A stretch of 64,000 bases of DNA from Spirochaetaceae bacterium (lineage in GTDB: Bacteria; Spirochaetota; Spirochaetia; WTKD01), in assembly GCA_011524535.1 (NCBI GenBank), contig WTKD01000006.1, positions 167,601-231,600 of the forward strand, given 5' to 3'. The notes under the pieces were generated by a model. That model had not been told where the DNA came from, ran no database searches, and was given only the letters and a program-made list of their open reading frames with translations. Positions 9,606 to 18,838 of the stretch are shown one piece after another. Position 1 is the stretch's first letter. Each line of letters begins with the position of its first letter. The translations under genes were made by a program, and so were the position numbers.

Positions 9606-10753
9606 TGATTACTGAAATTCAATTGAATGGCCGAGTGATTTATTTGCTCGGCACTGCGCATGTTTCTAAGGAAAGTGTTGAGGATGTTCGAGAAGTAATC
9701 GAAACAAAGAAACCCGATACGGTCTGTGTTGAACTCGATGCGCGTAGAGAAAAATCGTTGATAAACAAAAAGAGGTGGCAAGAAACCAATATAGTATCAA
9801 TTATGCGCAAAAAGCAAGGTATGTTTATGATTGCGTCCCTTATGCTTTCGGCGTATCAAAAACGCATCGGAAGTGATGTTACGCCCGGGGCGGAAATGCT
9901 CGAAGCGCTTAAACTGGCCAAAAAAGAGAATATACATGTTTCATTGTGTGATCGCCCGATTGAGAAAACGTTAAAACGTGCGTGGCGAAAAACGGGATTC
10001 TTGAAGAAATTGCGACTATTGGAGGCTCTTTTTTCCGCTTCTTTTTCAACAAAATCAATGAAATCAGAAGATATAGAATCATTGAAGAACCAAGACGCAA
10101 TAGATTCGATGATGAAAGAAATTAGTGATCAGCTTCCGTCGATCAAAACGGTGTTGATTGATGAACGAGATCAATATCTAGCAAAAAAAATACACGAAAG
10201 TCCCGGAAAGGGTATTGTTGCTGTACTCGGAATGGGTCATCTTAAAGGGGTTGAAAAACATCTTCGAGCCCTGGAGGCTGAAGAATATGATATCTCTTGT
10301 GATCAGTTGAGTGAGGTGCCGAAACCTTCGAAGATAGGGGTCTTTCTCAAGTGGGCAATTCCTATTGGGATTATTGCGCTCATCACGCGAGGAGCGTTCA
10401 CCAGTGATTGGGCCAGTGTCTTTAATAATTTTCTTTCTTGGTTCATGGTGAACGGCACATTATCCGCGTTTGCAGCCATTCTTGCGCTCGCGCACCCAAT
10501 TACAATCGTAGGGACATTTCTAGCAGCACCGTTTACATCCTTGAGTCCAGCAATTGGTGTTGGTTTTGTTGCAGGAATAATAGAAGGAAGTTTCAGAAAA
10601 CCATTGGTACGGGATTTTCAGAACGTAACAAATGATATCCGAACGCTGCGCGGGGTCTATCGAAACCGTGTAAGTAGGGTTTTGCTTGTATTTTTTCTTA
10701 CTACAATTGGTAGTGCTATTGGAACCTTCAGTGCAATTTCCACCTTATTTTGA
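9605..10753 (+). CDS. TraB/PrgY-family (Tiki/TraB fold) membrane protein
   Basis: Start at ATG 9605 (TAATG overlap with upstream gene). GTAHVS near the N-terminus, CVELDARR, VAVLGMGHLKG; C-terminal TM segments. Confidence 0.85.
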   Translation: MITEIQLNGRVIYLLGTAHVSKESVEDVREVIETKKPDTVCVELDARREKSLINKKRWQETNIVSIMRKKQGMFMIASLMLSAYQKRIGSDVTPGAEMLEALKLAKKENIHVSLCDRPIEKTLKRAWRKTGFLKKLRLLEALFSASFSTKSMKSEDIESLKNQDAIDSMMKEISDQLPSIKTVLIDERDQYLAKKIHESPGKGIVAVLGMGHLKGVEKHLRALEAEEYDISCDQLSEVPKPSKIGVFLKWAIPIGIIALITRGAFTSDWASVFNNFLSWFMVNGTLSAFAAILALAHPITIVGTFLAAPFTSLSPAIGVGFVAGIIEGSFRKPLVRDFQNVTNDIRTLRGVYRNRVSRVLLVFFLTTIGSAIGTFSAISTLF

Positions 10754-10792
10754 ATCTAATCAGATACCGCTGGGGATCGCATCGGTTTGAAG

Positions 10793-11650
10793 CTAATGCA
10801 ATTCGATAGTTGAGTTGTATATCCCAAATTCGGCGATCAATTGATTTTTTATGGCCTTCTGTACTGTTTTTGGTTCGTGGGCTGCGGTAGTTGATATAGA
10901 GGCGTCCAAGAAGGCGCGATCATTATCCAATTGCCATACATGCATAGAATTGATACTGTCTACGCCATCCAATGCTAATAGAGAGGAACGAATAGTGTTT
11001 GGATCTATATGCTCAGGAACTCCCTGCATGAGAATGAGGATACAAGCACGGATCATGACGAGCCCTTGGATCAAAATATAGGCAGAAATGGCAATGGTTG
11101 CAATAAGATCTATGAAGTACCATCCAAAGAGATAGATTAGTATGCCAGCAATGATGACAGCAATCGACGCAAATGCATCTGCCAAATTATGCAGAAAAGC
11201 AGCTCTGATTTTCAGGTTTTTTTTGCTTCCAGAACGATACATCATATAAGCGGTTATAGAATCGACGACGAGCGCGAGAAGCGCAACCCATATAAGGACA
11301 GCTCCTTCGATCGTGGTTGGATTCAAAAATCTCATTACCGCTTGATAGGCAAGAAAAATCCCAAGAAAGATCAAAGAAGAACAGTTTATCAAAGCTCCAA
11401 GTATTTCAGCTCTTTTGTATCCAAAGGTATGGGTGTTCGAGGGGGGAAGTTTTGCGATATTTCGTGCAACCAATGCAATGATGATGGTTCCGGCATCGCT
11501 CAGGTTATGTACCGCATCGGCGATCAAAGCTAAGCTGTTCGCAAGCATGCCCCATGTGAATTGCGCAACAACAAGGGCAAGATTTACAAGGGTGGCGATG
11601 ATTAGTCGGCGAGAGTTGGCACGATTTTGTGTTAATGTATGTTGGTGCAT
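10793..11650 (-). CDS. Cation diffusion facilitator (CDF) family metal transporter, CzcD-like
   Basis: SLALIADAVHNLSDAGTIIIAL and FLHNLADAFASIAVIIAG, matching CDF HxxxD metal-site motifs; six TM segments; C-terminal domain. Confidence 0.9.
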   Translation of the reverse strand: MHQHTLTQNRANSRRLIIATLVNLALVVAQFTWGMLANSLALIADAVHNLSDAGTIIIALVARNIAKLPPSNTHTFGYKRAEILGALINCSSLIFLGIFLAYQAVMRFLNPTTIEGAVLIWVALLALVVDSITAYMMYRSGSKKNLKIRAAFLHNLADAFASIAVIIAGILIYLFGWYFIDLIATIAISAYILIQGLVMIRACILILMQGVPEHIDPNTIRSSLLALDGVDSINSMHVWQLDNDRAFLDASISTTAAHEPKTVQKAIKNQLIAEFGIYNSTIELH

Positions 11651-11762
11651 ATCAGATTTAAAATTGTACTATAAAAAAACCATATATACAAATTTTCTGT
11701 ACTGGATGTTTTTTGTGACATGGGATATCCTAGATATTAGAGAAAAGGAGTTTAGTGAACTT

Positions 11763-12293
11763 ATGACGATACGTAGCATGACTTATGCCGTTTTTGCCAT
11801 CATTTTGTTGATGCTGAGTGGTTGTGCGACAATATTGTATTCAAGTGAACAAACCTTGGGTATATCGAGTTTTCCACGAAGCGCCCAGTACAAAGTTATA
11901 AAAATATCAGATGGAGGCGAAAGGAGCACTCTCACCAAGGGGCTTACTCCAGGAATCATCAACATCCAACGAGGGGAAGGCTATTTTTCAGCGATAGAAT
12001 ATGAAATAGAAGTGACTCTGGAAGGCTACGAACCTGTGATCATTCCTCTGCGATCAAATTTTGCATTTGAACCTATGATTGCAGACTTTTTTCTTGGTAT
12101 AATACCTCTCCTACTCATAGATCCCTTCACTGGGGCCTTTTATTATTACACAGAGGTTTCGAGTGGACAAGATTCAAACGTGTACACTGTTTTTTCTAAT
12201 AGAAGAAGATTGGAAATTTCGATTGAGCTTGCAGCAGTGTCGGATGTCCAGAAAGAGAATCTTGTATTGATAGCCCAAGCAGAAAAAAAATAA
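11763..12293 (+). CDS. Putative lipoprotein, PEGA-like
   Basis: MTIRSMTYAVFAIILLMLSGCATILYSSEQ lipobox; Shine-Dalgarno AAAAGGAG upstream. The ORF-track start at 11415 is antisense to the CDF gene and unlikely. Confidence 0.7.
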   Translation: MTIRSMTYAVFAIILLMLSGCATILYSSEQTLGISSFPRSAQYKVIKISDGGERSTLTKGLTPGIINIQRGEGYFSAIEYEIEVTLEGYEPVIIPLRSNFAFEPMIADFFLGIIPLLLIDPFTGAFYYYTEVSSGQDSNVYTVFSNRRRLEISIELAAVSDVQKENLVLIAQAEKK

Positions 12294-12321
12294 GACTTTT
12301 TTACTATTTGAGAGAGTGCTT

Positions 12322-13710
12322 TTATTCGGTGTGGCTTTTATCTGATGATTCGGAAATTACCTTGAAAGCCGAATCCAGCGAATCTACAACCGTATAAGGG
12401 GTTTCTTGATCCTGTTTTGCTTTGCTTTTAGAGGATGGTCCTTCTGGAGCCAAGCAAAACGTATAGCCAGCATCTTGGGCTGCCTTCAACCGTTTCTTCA
12501 GTAATGAAACGGGGCGAATCTCACCGGCCAGGCTTAGCTCCCCTACTGCGCAGCAGCGGTGAGGAAGAGGGATTCCCGTGCGAGCCGAGTAGAGAGAGAG
12601 AGCTAGGGCAAGATCTGAGCCGACATCATGTATGGTAATGCCTCCCGCAACGTTTATATAGATGTCCTGGTCGGAAAAACTAAACCCGGTGTGTTTTTCT
12701 ACGACGGCAGCAATGCGTGCGATTCTACGCATGTCAATTTTGTCTGAATATACGCGGTGGGCACTTACATGGCTTGTGACGGTGAGTGCTTGTATTTCGA
12801 TGACAAAGACGCGCGACCCTTCAAAGATTGGCACTGAAATAGTTCCTGGAGGAATGGGTTTTGATTCTGGCCTGTGAATTTGAAATAGTTGAGAAATATC
12901 AGGTATGGTTTGAATACCTTGCTCTGATAATGTAAACACTCCCAATTCATCGGTCGCCCCAAATCTATTTTTGATTGCCCTGATATAACGCAGATCCGCA
13001 TCCCCGTGTTCGAACATAAGGACGGTATCTACAAGATGCTCTATTTGTTTCGGCCCGGCTATCGTACCATCCTTGGTGATATGACTCACAATAAATGTAC
13101 ATATTTGATGCGTTCGAGAAAAATCGACCAGGGCCTGGGCAATATGTCGCAACTGTGCAATCGATCCTCCAGTAGAACGGTGATCGTCGAGATGCATTGT
13201 CTGAATTGAATCGATAACGATTACTGCTTTGTGCACCTCTTCCAATGCGAGCAATATTGGGATGATATGTGTATCACAAATAACTGAGACCGAGTCGGTA
13301 GTAATGTTTAATCGCTGGGCTCGATGTTGTATGCGGGCAAGAATTTCTTCACCTGTGATATACCATACTGGCACATCCAGAGTAGATGCATATTGCAACA
13401 TCAACGTGGATTTTCCGATACCAGGCTCACCACCAATGAGTATTGTAGACCCGGGCACCGCACCTCCACCGAGCACTTGGTCAAATTCTTGCATGCGTGA
13501 GGTCCATCGAACTTCACTCGTATCTGGTCTGCCTTGTAGTGGGTGAACGTCACTGCTTTTTTGTGATGTATGCGAATGAGAATCGAGTGAATGTGTGGCT
13601 TCTTTTTCTTCTTCAAGGCTCCCCCATGTGTTGCATTGGGGGCATCGCCCATACCAAGTTGCATGGTATGCATCACAGGTGGTACATTTATATCCTTTAA
13701 TTTTTGGCAT
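12322..13710 (-). CDS. radA: DNA repair protein RadA (Sms)
   Basis: Zinc finger CTTCDAYHATWYGRCPQCNTWGS, Walker A GGEPGIGKSTLML, KNRFGATDELGVF, C-terminal Lon-like domain. Confidence 0.96.
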   Translation of the reverse strand: MPKIKGYKCTTCDAYHATWYGRCPQCNTWGSLEEEKEATHSLDSHSHTSQKSSDVHPLQGRPDTSEVRWTSRMQEFDQVLGGGAVPGSTILIGGEPGIGKSTLMLQYASTLDVPVWYITGEEILARIQHRAQRLNITTDSVSVICDTHIIPILLALEEVHKAVIVIDSIQTMHLDDHRSTGGSIAQLRHIAQALVDFSRTHQICTFIVSHITKDGTIAGPKQIEHLVDTVLMFEHGDADLRYIRAIKNRFGATDELGVFTLSEQGIQTIPDISQLFQIHRPESKPIPPGTISVPIFEGSRVFVIEIQALTVTSHVSAHRVYSDKIDMRRIARIAAVVEKHTGFSFSDQDIYINVAGGITIHDVGSDLALALSLYSARTGIPLPHRCCAVGELSLAGEIRPVSLLKKRLKAAQDAGYTFCLAPEGPSSKSKAKQDQETPYTVVDSLDSAFKVISESSDKSHTE

Positions 13711-13756
13711 CGGTCTACAATTTCCTTTTTTTCAATGACATGATCGTGTAAAACAT

Positions 13757-14881
13757 CTACTGCTCCAATTCACTCCAATCACGGAGTGTGAAAGAATCAT
13801 CGATCAATGAAAATGAATCTGGGTTACTGGTCCAAACAGACAAATCTTTTGAAATAAAGACGATATGAATATTTGGATATATGGATTGCAGTTCTGCTCC
13901 CATTTGTGAACCAAGCACAAGGCTAGCCGTTGATAAGGCGTCTGCGAGCACCGCATCAGCACTTATGATGGTTGTACTGACGAGATCGCTGTCGCTTGGA
14001 TACCCTGTTGCTGAATCCAGTACATGATGGTACCGCACACCGTCTTCCTCGAAAAATCGTTCATAATCACCGCTAGTTACCACAGCTGTGTCTGCAGTGA
14101 TTTCATAGACTCCCATAATGTCTCGTGGACCACCTCGCGGATCTTGGATTCCTACTCTCCAAGGGCTGCCGTCTTCTTTTTTACCAATACTAACAATATT
14201 TCCTCCGAAATCGAGGAGTGCTCGAGTTACGTCCATTTCTTTCAATTGTTCTGCGATCTGTTCTGCAATATACCCTTTTGCAATACCTCCTAAATCCACA
14301 CCCATGCCTTTTTTCTTCAAAAATGCCGTCTCATGTGAGATTTCTATTTGTCTAGGATCGATGAGCGTCAAGGCGTTTTCTATTTCTTCGCTACTGGGGA
14401 GCCTCGCGGTCGAGGTTCCTATTCCCCACAGGGATACCAGGGGGTCGATGCCTAGAGCAAAGGCATTGTTTGTTTCGAGCGAAATATCTTTAGCAACACG
14501 TAATAAGGCAAGTGCTTCGGGGTGCAATACGATGGGTTCGATTCCCGCCGATGTGTTCAATGACCGTATATATGAATCTGGACCGCCGGGATAGGATGAA
14601 AAAATTCTGTCGTACTCATCGATGCTATCCCGAATAGAGTCCCATGCATTGGCATTGAGGCGCTTGTCAAACAGAGTGATTTGAATTGTGGTTCCAATTT
14701 GTAAAGATGAAAAAACGTTAGATCCACATCCGGCAAACGTCAACGTAGCTAGAAAAAGAAACAGGATCCTGGTTCCCAATGAGAATATTCTTTTTGTGGA
14801 CAAAAAGTATCTTCTTGTTTGGGTTGGTTGCGCTAAATCATTCATAGATTTAGGATACACCGAACATTGTACTGTGTGCAT
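13757..14881 (-). CDS. apbE: ApbE-family FAD:protein FMN transferase, predicted lipoprotein
   Basis: Lipobox LTFAGC; KGMGVDLGGIAKGYIAEQIAE; LLDFGGNIVSIG; HHVLDSATGYPSDSDLVSTTIIS. Confidence 0.92.
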   Translation of the reverse strand: MHTVQCSVYPKSMNDLAQPTQTRRYFLSTKRIFSLGTRILFLFLATLTFAGCGSNVFSSLQIGTTIQITLFDKRLNANAWDSIRDSIDEYDRIFSSYPGGPDSYIRSLNTSAGIEPIVLHPEALALLRVAKDISLETNNAFALGIDPLVSLWGIGTSTARLPSSEEIENALTLIDPRQIEISHETAFLKKKGMGVDLGGIAKGYIAEQIAEQLKEMDVTRALLDFGGNIVSIGKKEDGSPWRVGIQDPRGGPRDIMGVYEITADTAVVTSGDYERFFEEDGVRYHHVLDSATGYPSDSDLVSTTIISADAVLADALSTASLVLGSQMGAELQSIYPNIHIVFISKDLSVWTSNPDSFSLIDDSFTLRDWSELEQ

Positions 14882-14907
14882 TTGTGTGCGGCGGGCGATC
14901 CGAGAAA

Positions 14908-15621
14908 TTACCTAATTTCATCGAAATATACATGGTCTTCGGACTCCATTCGAGAAAAATTTGCAGAGTGTAGTTTATTGATGGTAATGATGTATTGTTC
15001 ACGTGAAGCGCTTCTGCTTGCTCGAGGTTTGTATGCCCGGACCTGCGCAAATTTTGGTTTGAGTTCGTTCATCATGTTGTTTAGTATTTGCTGAGAGAAG
15101 ATTTTGCATACAAAATTACCCCCTTTCGCTAAGTATTCTATGTAACGTTGAGTATTATCGTGTAATAGTTTTGATTGAGCATTATCCACAATTCGGTTTC
15201 CAGTGCTCGATGGGGCTGCATCGCATAAAATAAGAGAAAAGGGGGCATAGGATGCTTGTTGCTGGTATATCGATTCTTGGCATAGATCTCCAATTGTTTG
15301 ACTAACACGCTTATGGCCTTTCAATGCCAAAGGATTCAAATCAATCGTGTATATATGGGCTTTTTTTGATAGTGGATGTGACAAACACCACTGGACCCAA
15401 GAACCAGGAGATGCGCCCAGATCGAGTATTTTTGGATTTGAGAATTTTTTTATACCTTCAAATATCCTAAATCGTTTGTCTATTTCTTGCAGTTTGAACA
15501 CCGAACGTGCAAAAAAGCCTTCAGATTTTGCTTGTTTTGTATACGAGTCGCTCCATTGTATTCGATGGGAAGGCTTTTTTTTTGAGGCAGGAGATGCATT
15601 ATTTCTAGTGAGTCGGTTCAT
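14908..15621 (-). CDS. rlmE: RlmE/FtsJ 23S rRNA 2'-O-methyltransferase
   Basis: ILDLGASPGSWVQWCL (SAM motif), CDAAPSSTGNRIVD, GGNFVCKIFSQ, KPRASRSASREQYI. Confidence 0.92.
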   Translation of the reverse strand: MNRLTRNNASPASKKKPSHRIQWSDSYTKQAKSEGFFARSVFKLQEIDKRFRIFEGIKKFSNPKILDLGASPGSWVQWCLSHPLSKKAHIYTIDLNPLALKGHKRVSQTIGDLCQESIYQQQASYAPFSLILCDAAPSSTGNRIVDNAQSKLLHDNTQRYIEYLAKGGNFVCKIFSQQILNNMMNELKPKFAQVRAYKPRASRSASREQYIITINKLHSANFSRMESEDHVYFDEIR

Positions 15622-15770
15622 GACGGATCAAAGAAAGTGGGATGCGTTATTTACTAAGAATATCCAAAAAAACCGAATAATGAAAAGTGGCTATATGAAT
15701 ATGGAGGGAGAAAAGGAGCCATTATCTGGCTGTGTTGACAACGTATCAACTACTGTAATAGTCTCAGTTA

Positions 15771-16418
15771 ATGAAATTGCTTACTTTCGTAAGAAAACCT
15801 CTTCCATATGAGTATAGAAACTTTCTGATTGGCATCATAGGAATAAATGTAATCGTCCAAGTACTTCAATATGCGATGCCATCGCTAATAATATATCTAG
15901 GGATGAACCCCTTAGAAATCTTGAGGGGGAGAATTTGGCAATTCTTCACATATATGTTTGTACACGACAGGGGGAACCTTGGACACCTTCTTTTTAATAT
16001 GTTGGCATTGTTCTTTTTTGGTCGTCAGATAGAACGTGAATTGGGTAGTTGGGAATTCCTTTTGTTCTATCTCAGTACAGGTGTCATATCTGGCTTGATA
16101 TCCTTTTTTATCTATTTGTTTTCAGGGCAAATTTTAAGCCTTCTTGTCGGAGCTTCCGGGGCAGTTTTTGGAGTTGTCTTGCTGTTTGCAACCATGCACC
16201 CTGAAACACGCATATACGTATTTTTTATGATACCAATGTCAGCAGGGTTATTTATTGTATTTCACGTTGGCTACGAGCTATTTATGGAACTAACAAATCG
16301 AGGCAGTCGCGTATCCCATATAACCCATTTGGCAGGGTTTGCCTGGGCCTATGCTTTCATATACATTCGATATCGTATTGATCCATTAAAACGGATGTTT
16401 CCAAGAATATTTTCCTAA
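15771..16418 (+). CDS. Rhomboid-family intramembrane serine protease
   Basis: GHLLFNMLALFFFGRQIE, catalytic GASGAVFGVV, HITHLAGFAWAYAF; six TM segments. Confidence 0.9.
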   Translation: MKLLTFVRKPLPYEYRNFLIGIIGINVIVQVLQYAMPSLIIYLGMNPLEILRGRIWQFFTYMFVHDRGNLGHLLFNMLALFFFGRQIERELGSWEFLLFYLSTGVISGLISFFIYLFSGQILSLLVGASGAVFGVVLLFATMHPETRIYVFFMIPMSAGLFIVFHVGYELFMELTNRGSRVSHITHLAGFAWAYAFIYIRYRIDPLKRMFPRIFS

Positions 16419-16548
16419 AGGTACGTATTCAAAAGAACAGACTACCTAGGTACAACTCATTAAGATGTGCAAAGAGAGTACCTAGATTAATTAGAGCGGC
16501 GGTTAGAAAGTGTAATGTTTTGAGGTGTGCTGCCGTTATTCTTTGTGA

Positions 16549-17250
16549 ATGATACGCGTTTATTCTAACCATATAGGTCTGGGCATCCTTGGGGGACTGA
16601 TGTTTTTCTTCCTAGGTCCAGAGGTGATAACATCACAGGAATACATACGCAGCGTTCAATCAACAGAAGATTATATTTTATACACAGCCTTCGTTCCCTA
16701 TGATTCACCTGCTGAATCCAATAATGCTACCAAGGAGCGTAGAGTAGAGGAAAATCTACAGCGAATTCAAGATCAAGTTGCAACATATGTGCGAGGATAT
16801 ATTCAAGGAATCCCATTCACATACCATCCGCATAGCAACCGCTTTGGCGTAAATGAAGAGTTTATTCCAGAGGTTTCTGATATTGCACAAAAACGTGTTC
16901 TTGACCGCATAACAAATGCAATCACAGATGAGGGGATTTCCCTTACACTTCGGTATACCTTGTCTGATAGCGAACGACTCTACCGGGCGACTGTGGATAA
17001 TGGAATTCGCGCAACGTACGATGCTCGCGGAAGAGGGACCAGCCCAGAAGCTGCTTTTTTTGATGCGTTGCGCGTGGCGGTACGCGAGCCTATGAGGAAA
17101 AAAGTTTTTAATAAACCAAAGAAAATAACAGGGTTTGTTGTGTTGCATCGGATGCCGCGTGAATATTTTTTACAGGGGAAGTATGTGTGTGAGATTAAGG
17201 TTTCCCTCTTGCATATCTCGGTTTCTCCGTACGAGGAGGCATTTTTTTGA
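16549..17250 (+). CDS. Conserved-looking hypothetical secreted protein
   Basis: ORF with signal-like hydrophobic N-terminus (IGLGILGGLMFFFLG); no family securely recognised. Confidence 0.65.
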   Translation: MIRVYSNHIGLGILGGLMFFFLGPEVITSQEYIRSVQSTEDYILYTAFVPYDSPAESNNATKERRVEENLQRIQDQVATYVRGYIQGIPFTYHPHSNRFGVNEEFIPEVSDIAQKRVLDRITNAITDEGISLTLRYTLSDSERLYRATVDNGIRATYDARGRGTSPEAAFFDALRVAVREPMRKKVFNKPKKITGFVVLHRMPREYFLQGKYVCEIKVSLLHISVSPYEEAFF

Positions 17251-17470
17251 AATGTGCTGAGCGGATTCACCATTTGTTGTGGAGAGAATCGCCTTCTATC
17301 AAAGGTTTCGTATTTGCCAGTGGCTTAGTTAGTTATGATTGTTTACTAGCAAAGAATATATTTTCTATAAAAAAAGAATAAAAACCGCTTTTTAAAGAAA
17401 ATTTTTTTAGAAAATAAAGAATTTAAGTGGTTACCCTTTACTTTAGAACATCAGTTGAGTATCATACCGT

Positions 17471-18820
17471 ATGAAATTCATACGTATATGCACGATGTTC
17501 TTACTTTGTAGTGGTATATTTGCGCAGTCGCCACTTACACTTGATGACATTGTAGAAAGAAGTAAGAGCTATAACAAACAATTAGCAATCAGTAGATATC
17601 AACTCGAAAAAGCAGTAAACACAAGAGATAACGTCTGGTCATATATATATCCAAAGGTTAGTGGTTCCTTTAATTACAATTGGCAACGCTTAGATAATAC
17701 CGATGCTCCCGCTGCTCCTGGTTTTTCGGCTGCGAACTCAGACCCAGTCACATCTCAGGCACTCGCATTTACAGGGAGTGCCTCGTTAGGGATTTCTTCC
17801 GCCCTATATGCAGGAATTCGCACCCAGTACTTGGCGTATGAAATCGAAGAGATTGCATTTGAAGCTACGGCCGAAGAAATAGAAAAGCAGGTCCGAAAGT
17901 TTTATTTTGACATTTTATTGCTCAAAGAATCTTTGGAATTGTTTCAAAAGAGATACGAACAAGCTCAGGAATTGCTTTCTAGCACGCAAGCGTCGTTTGA
18001 CAATGGGTTTGTTTCCGAAATAGAGCTATTGCAGGTGAGACTGCGGGCTGACGGATTAAAGCTGGCAATCGAACGACAAGAATCTCTATATAATCAGCAG
18101 TTGCAGGATTATCTAACTTTGGTGGGATTCGAAAGAGGGTTCGAAGTAGATATGGTTGAGCGAATTGCGGATTATTCAGTCAATGAAGATATCTTGAATA
18201 CCGTTGCATCTTCACGAAGTGTGTCGATATATCAGCGCTCTGATGTTCGAATTACAGAACAAAGAATGAAAGTGAATGCGAGCACACGTACGACAAGCAT
18301 ATTGCAATTGCTGCCTCTAATCAATGTGTCGTATTCCTATACAGGAGTGACAAATGGTATAGAGGATGCGTTTAATTTTGATGACAGCTATTACACGGAC
18401 AATCAAACGTTTTCTGTTGGATTGCAGTGGACATTATCTGAGCTGTTTCCACTTTCTACACCGTTAACCAGTATTATCAATTCTGGGATTACGGATGATG
18501 AACTGGAAGAGTCGTTGGTTTCTCAGATCGAAACAGCTGAAAATACCATCGATAACCTAATACGTGAAATCGAGAGAGAGCTAAAAACTCTAGAAGAACA
18601 ATCATCAACGATTGAGCTCAATCAACAGTTATACGATAGAACCCTTGAGGCCTATAACGATGGAACGCGAACCTATGATATGCTCCGTCAGACAGAAATC
18701 GACCTATTGATACAAGAACAGAACTTTCTGAGCACTCAAGTGACGCTTATAAAAAAGGCATTCGATCTGGCTCATGAAGCCAATATTCTGTTTACAGACG
18801 CGTATGTAAAAACTAACTAG
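17471..18820 (+). CDS. TolC-family outer membrane efflux protein (BesC-like)
   Basis: Signal peptide ending IFAQ; LTLDDIVERSKSYNKQLAISRYQLEKA; long alpha-helical OEP repeats; first gene of an efflux operon. Confidence 0.88.
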   Translation: MKFIRICTMFLLCSGIFAQSPLTLDDIVERSKSYNKQLAISRYQLEKAVNTRDNVWSYIYPKVSGSFNYNWQRLDNTDAPAAPGFSAANSDPVTSQALAFTGSASLGISSALYAGIRTQYLAYEIEEIAFEATAEEIEKQVRKFYFDILLLKESLELFQKRYEQAQELLSSTQASFDNGFVSEIELLQVRLRADGLKLAIERQESLYNQQLQDYLTLVGFERGFEVDMVERIADYSVNEDILNTVASSRSVSIYQRSDVRITEQRMKVNASTRTTSILQLLPLINVSYSYTGVTNGIEDAFNFDDSYYTDNQTFSVGLQWTLSELFPLSTPLTSIINSGITDDELEESLVSQIETAENTIDNLIREIERELKTLEEQSSTIELNQQLYDRTLEAYNDGTRTYDMLRQTEIDLLIQEQNFLSTQVTLIKKAFDLAHEANILFTDAYVKTN

Positions 18821-18838
18821 GAGAGAAAGAGAATTACC

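Noticed and set aside
11415-11762. N-terminal extension of the lipoprotein ORF
   Set aside because: Antisense to the CDF transporter; the signal peptide/lipobox starts at ATG 11763.
14118-14594. 158-aa + strand ORF
   Set aside because: Fully antisense to apbE, with no recognisable protein features.
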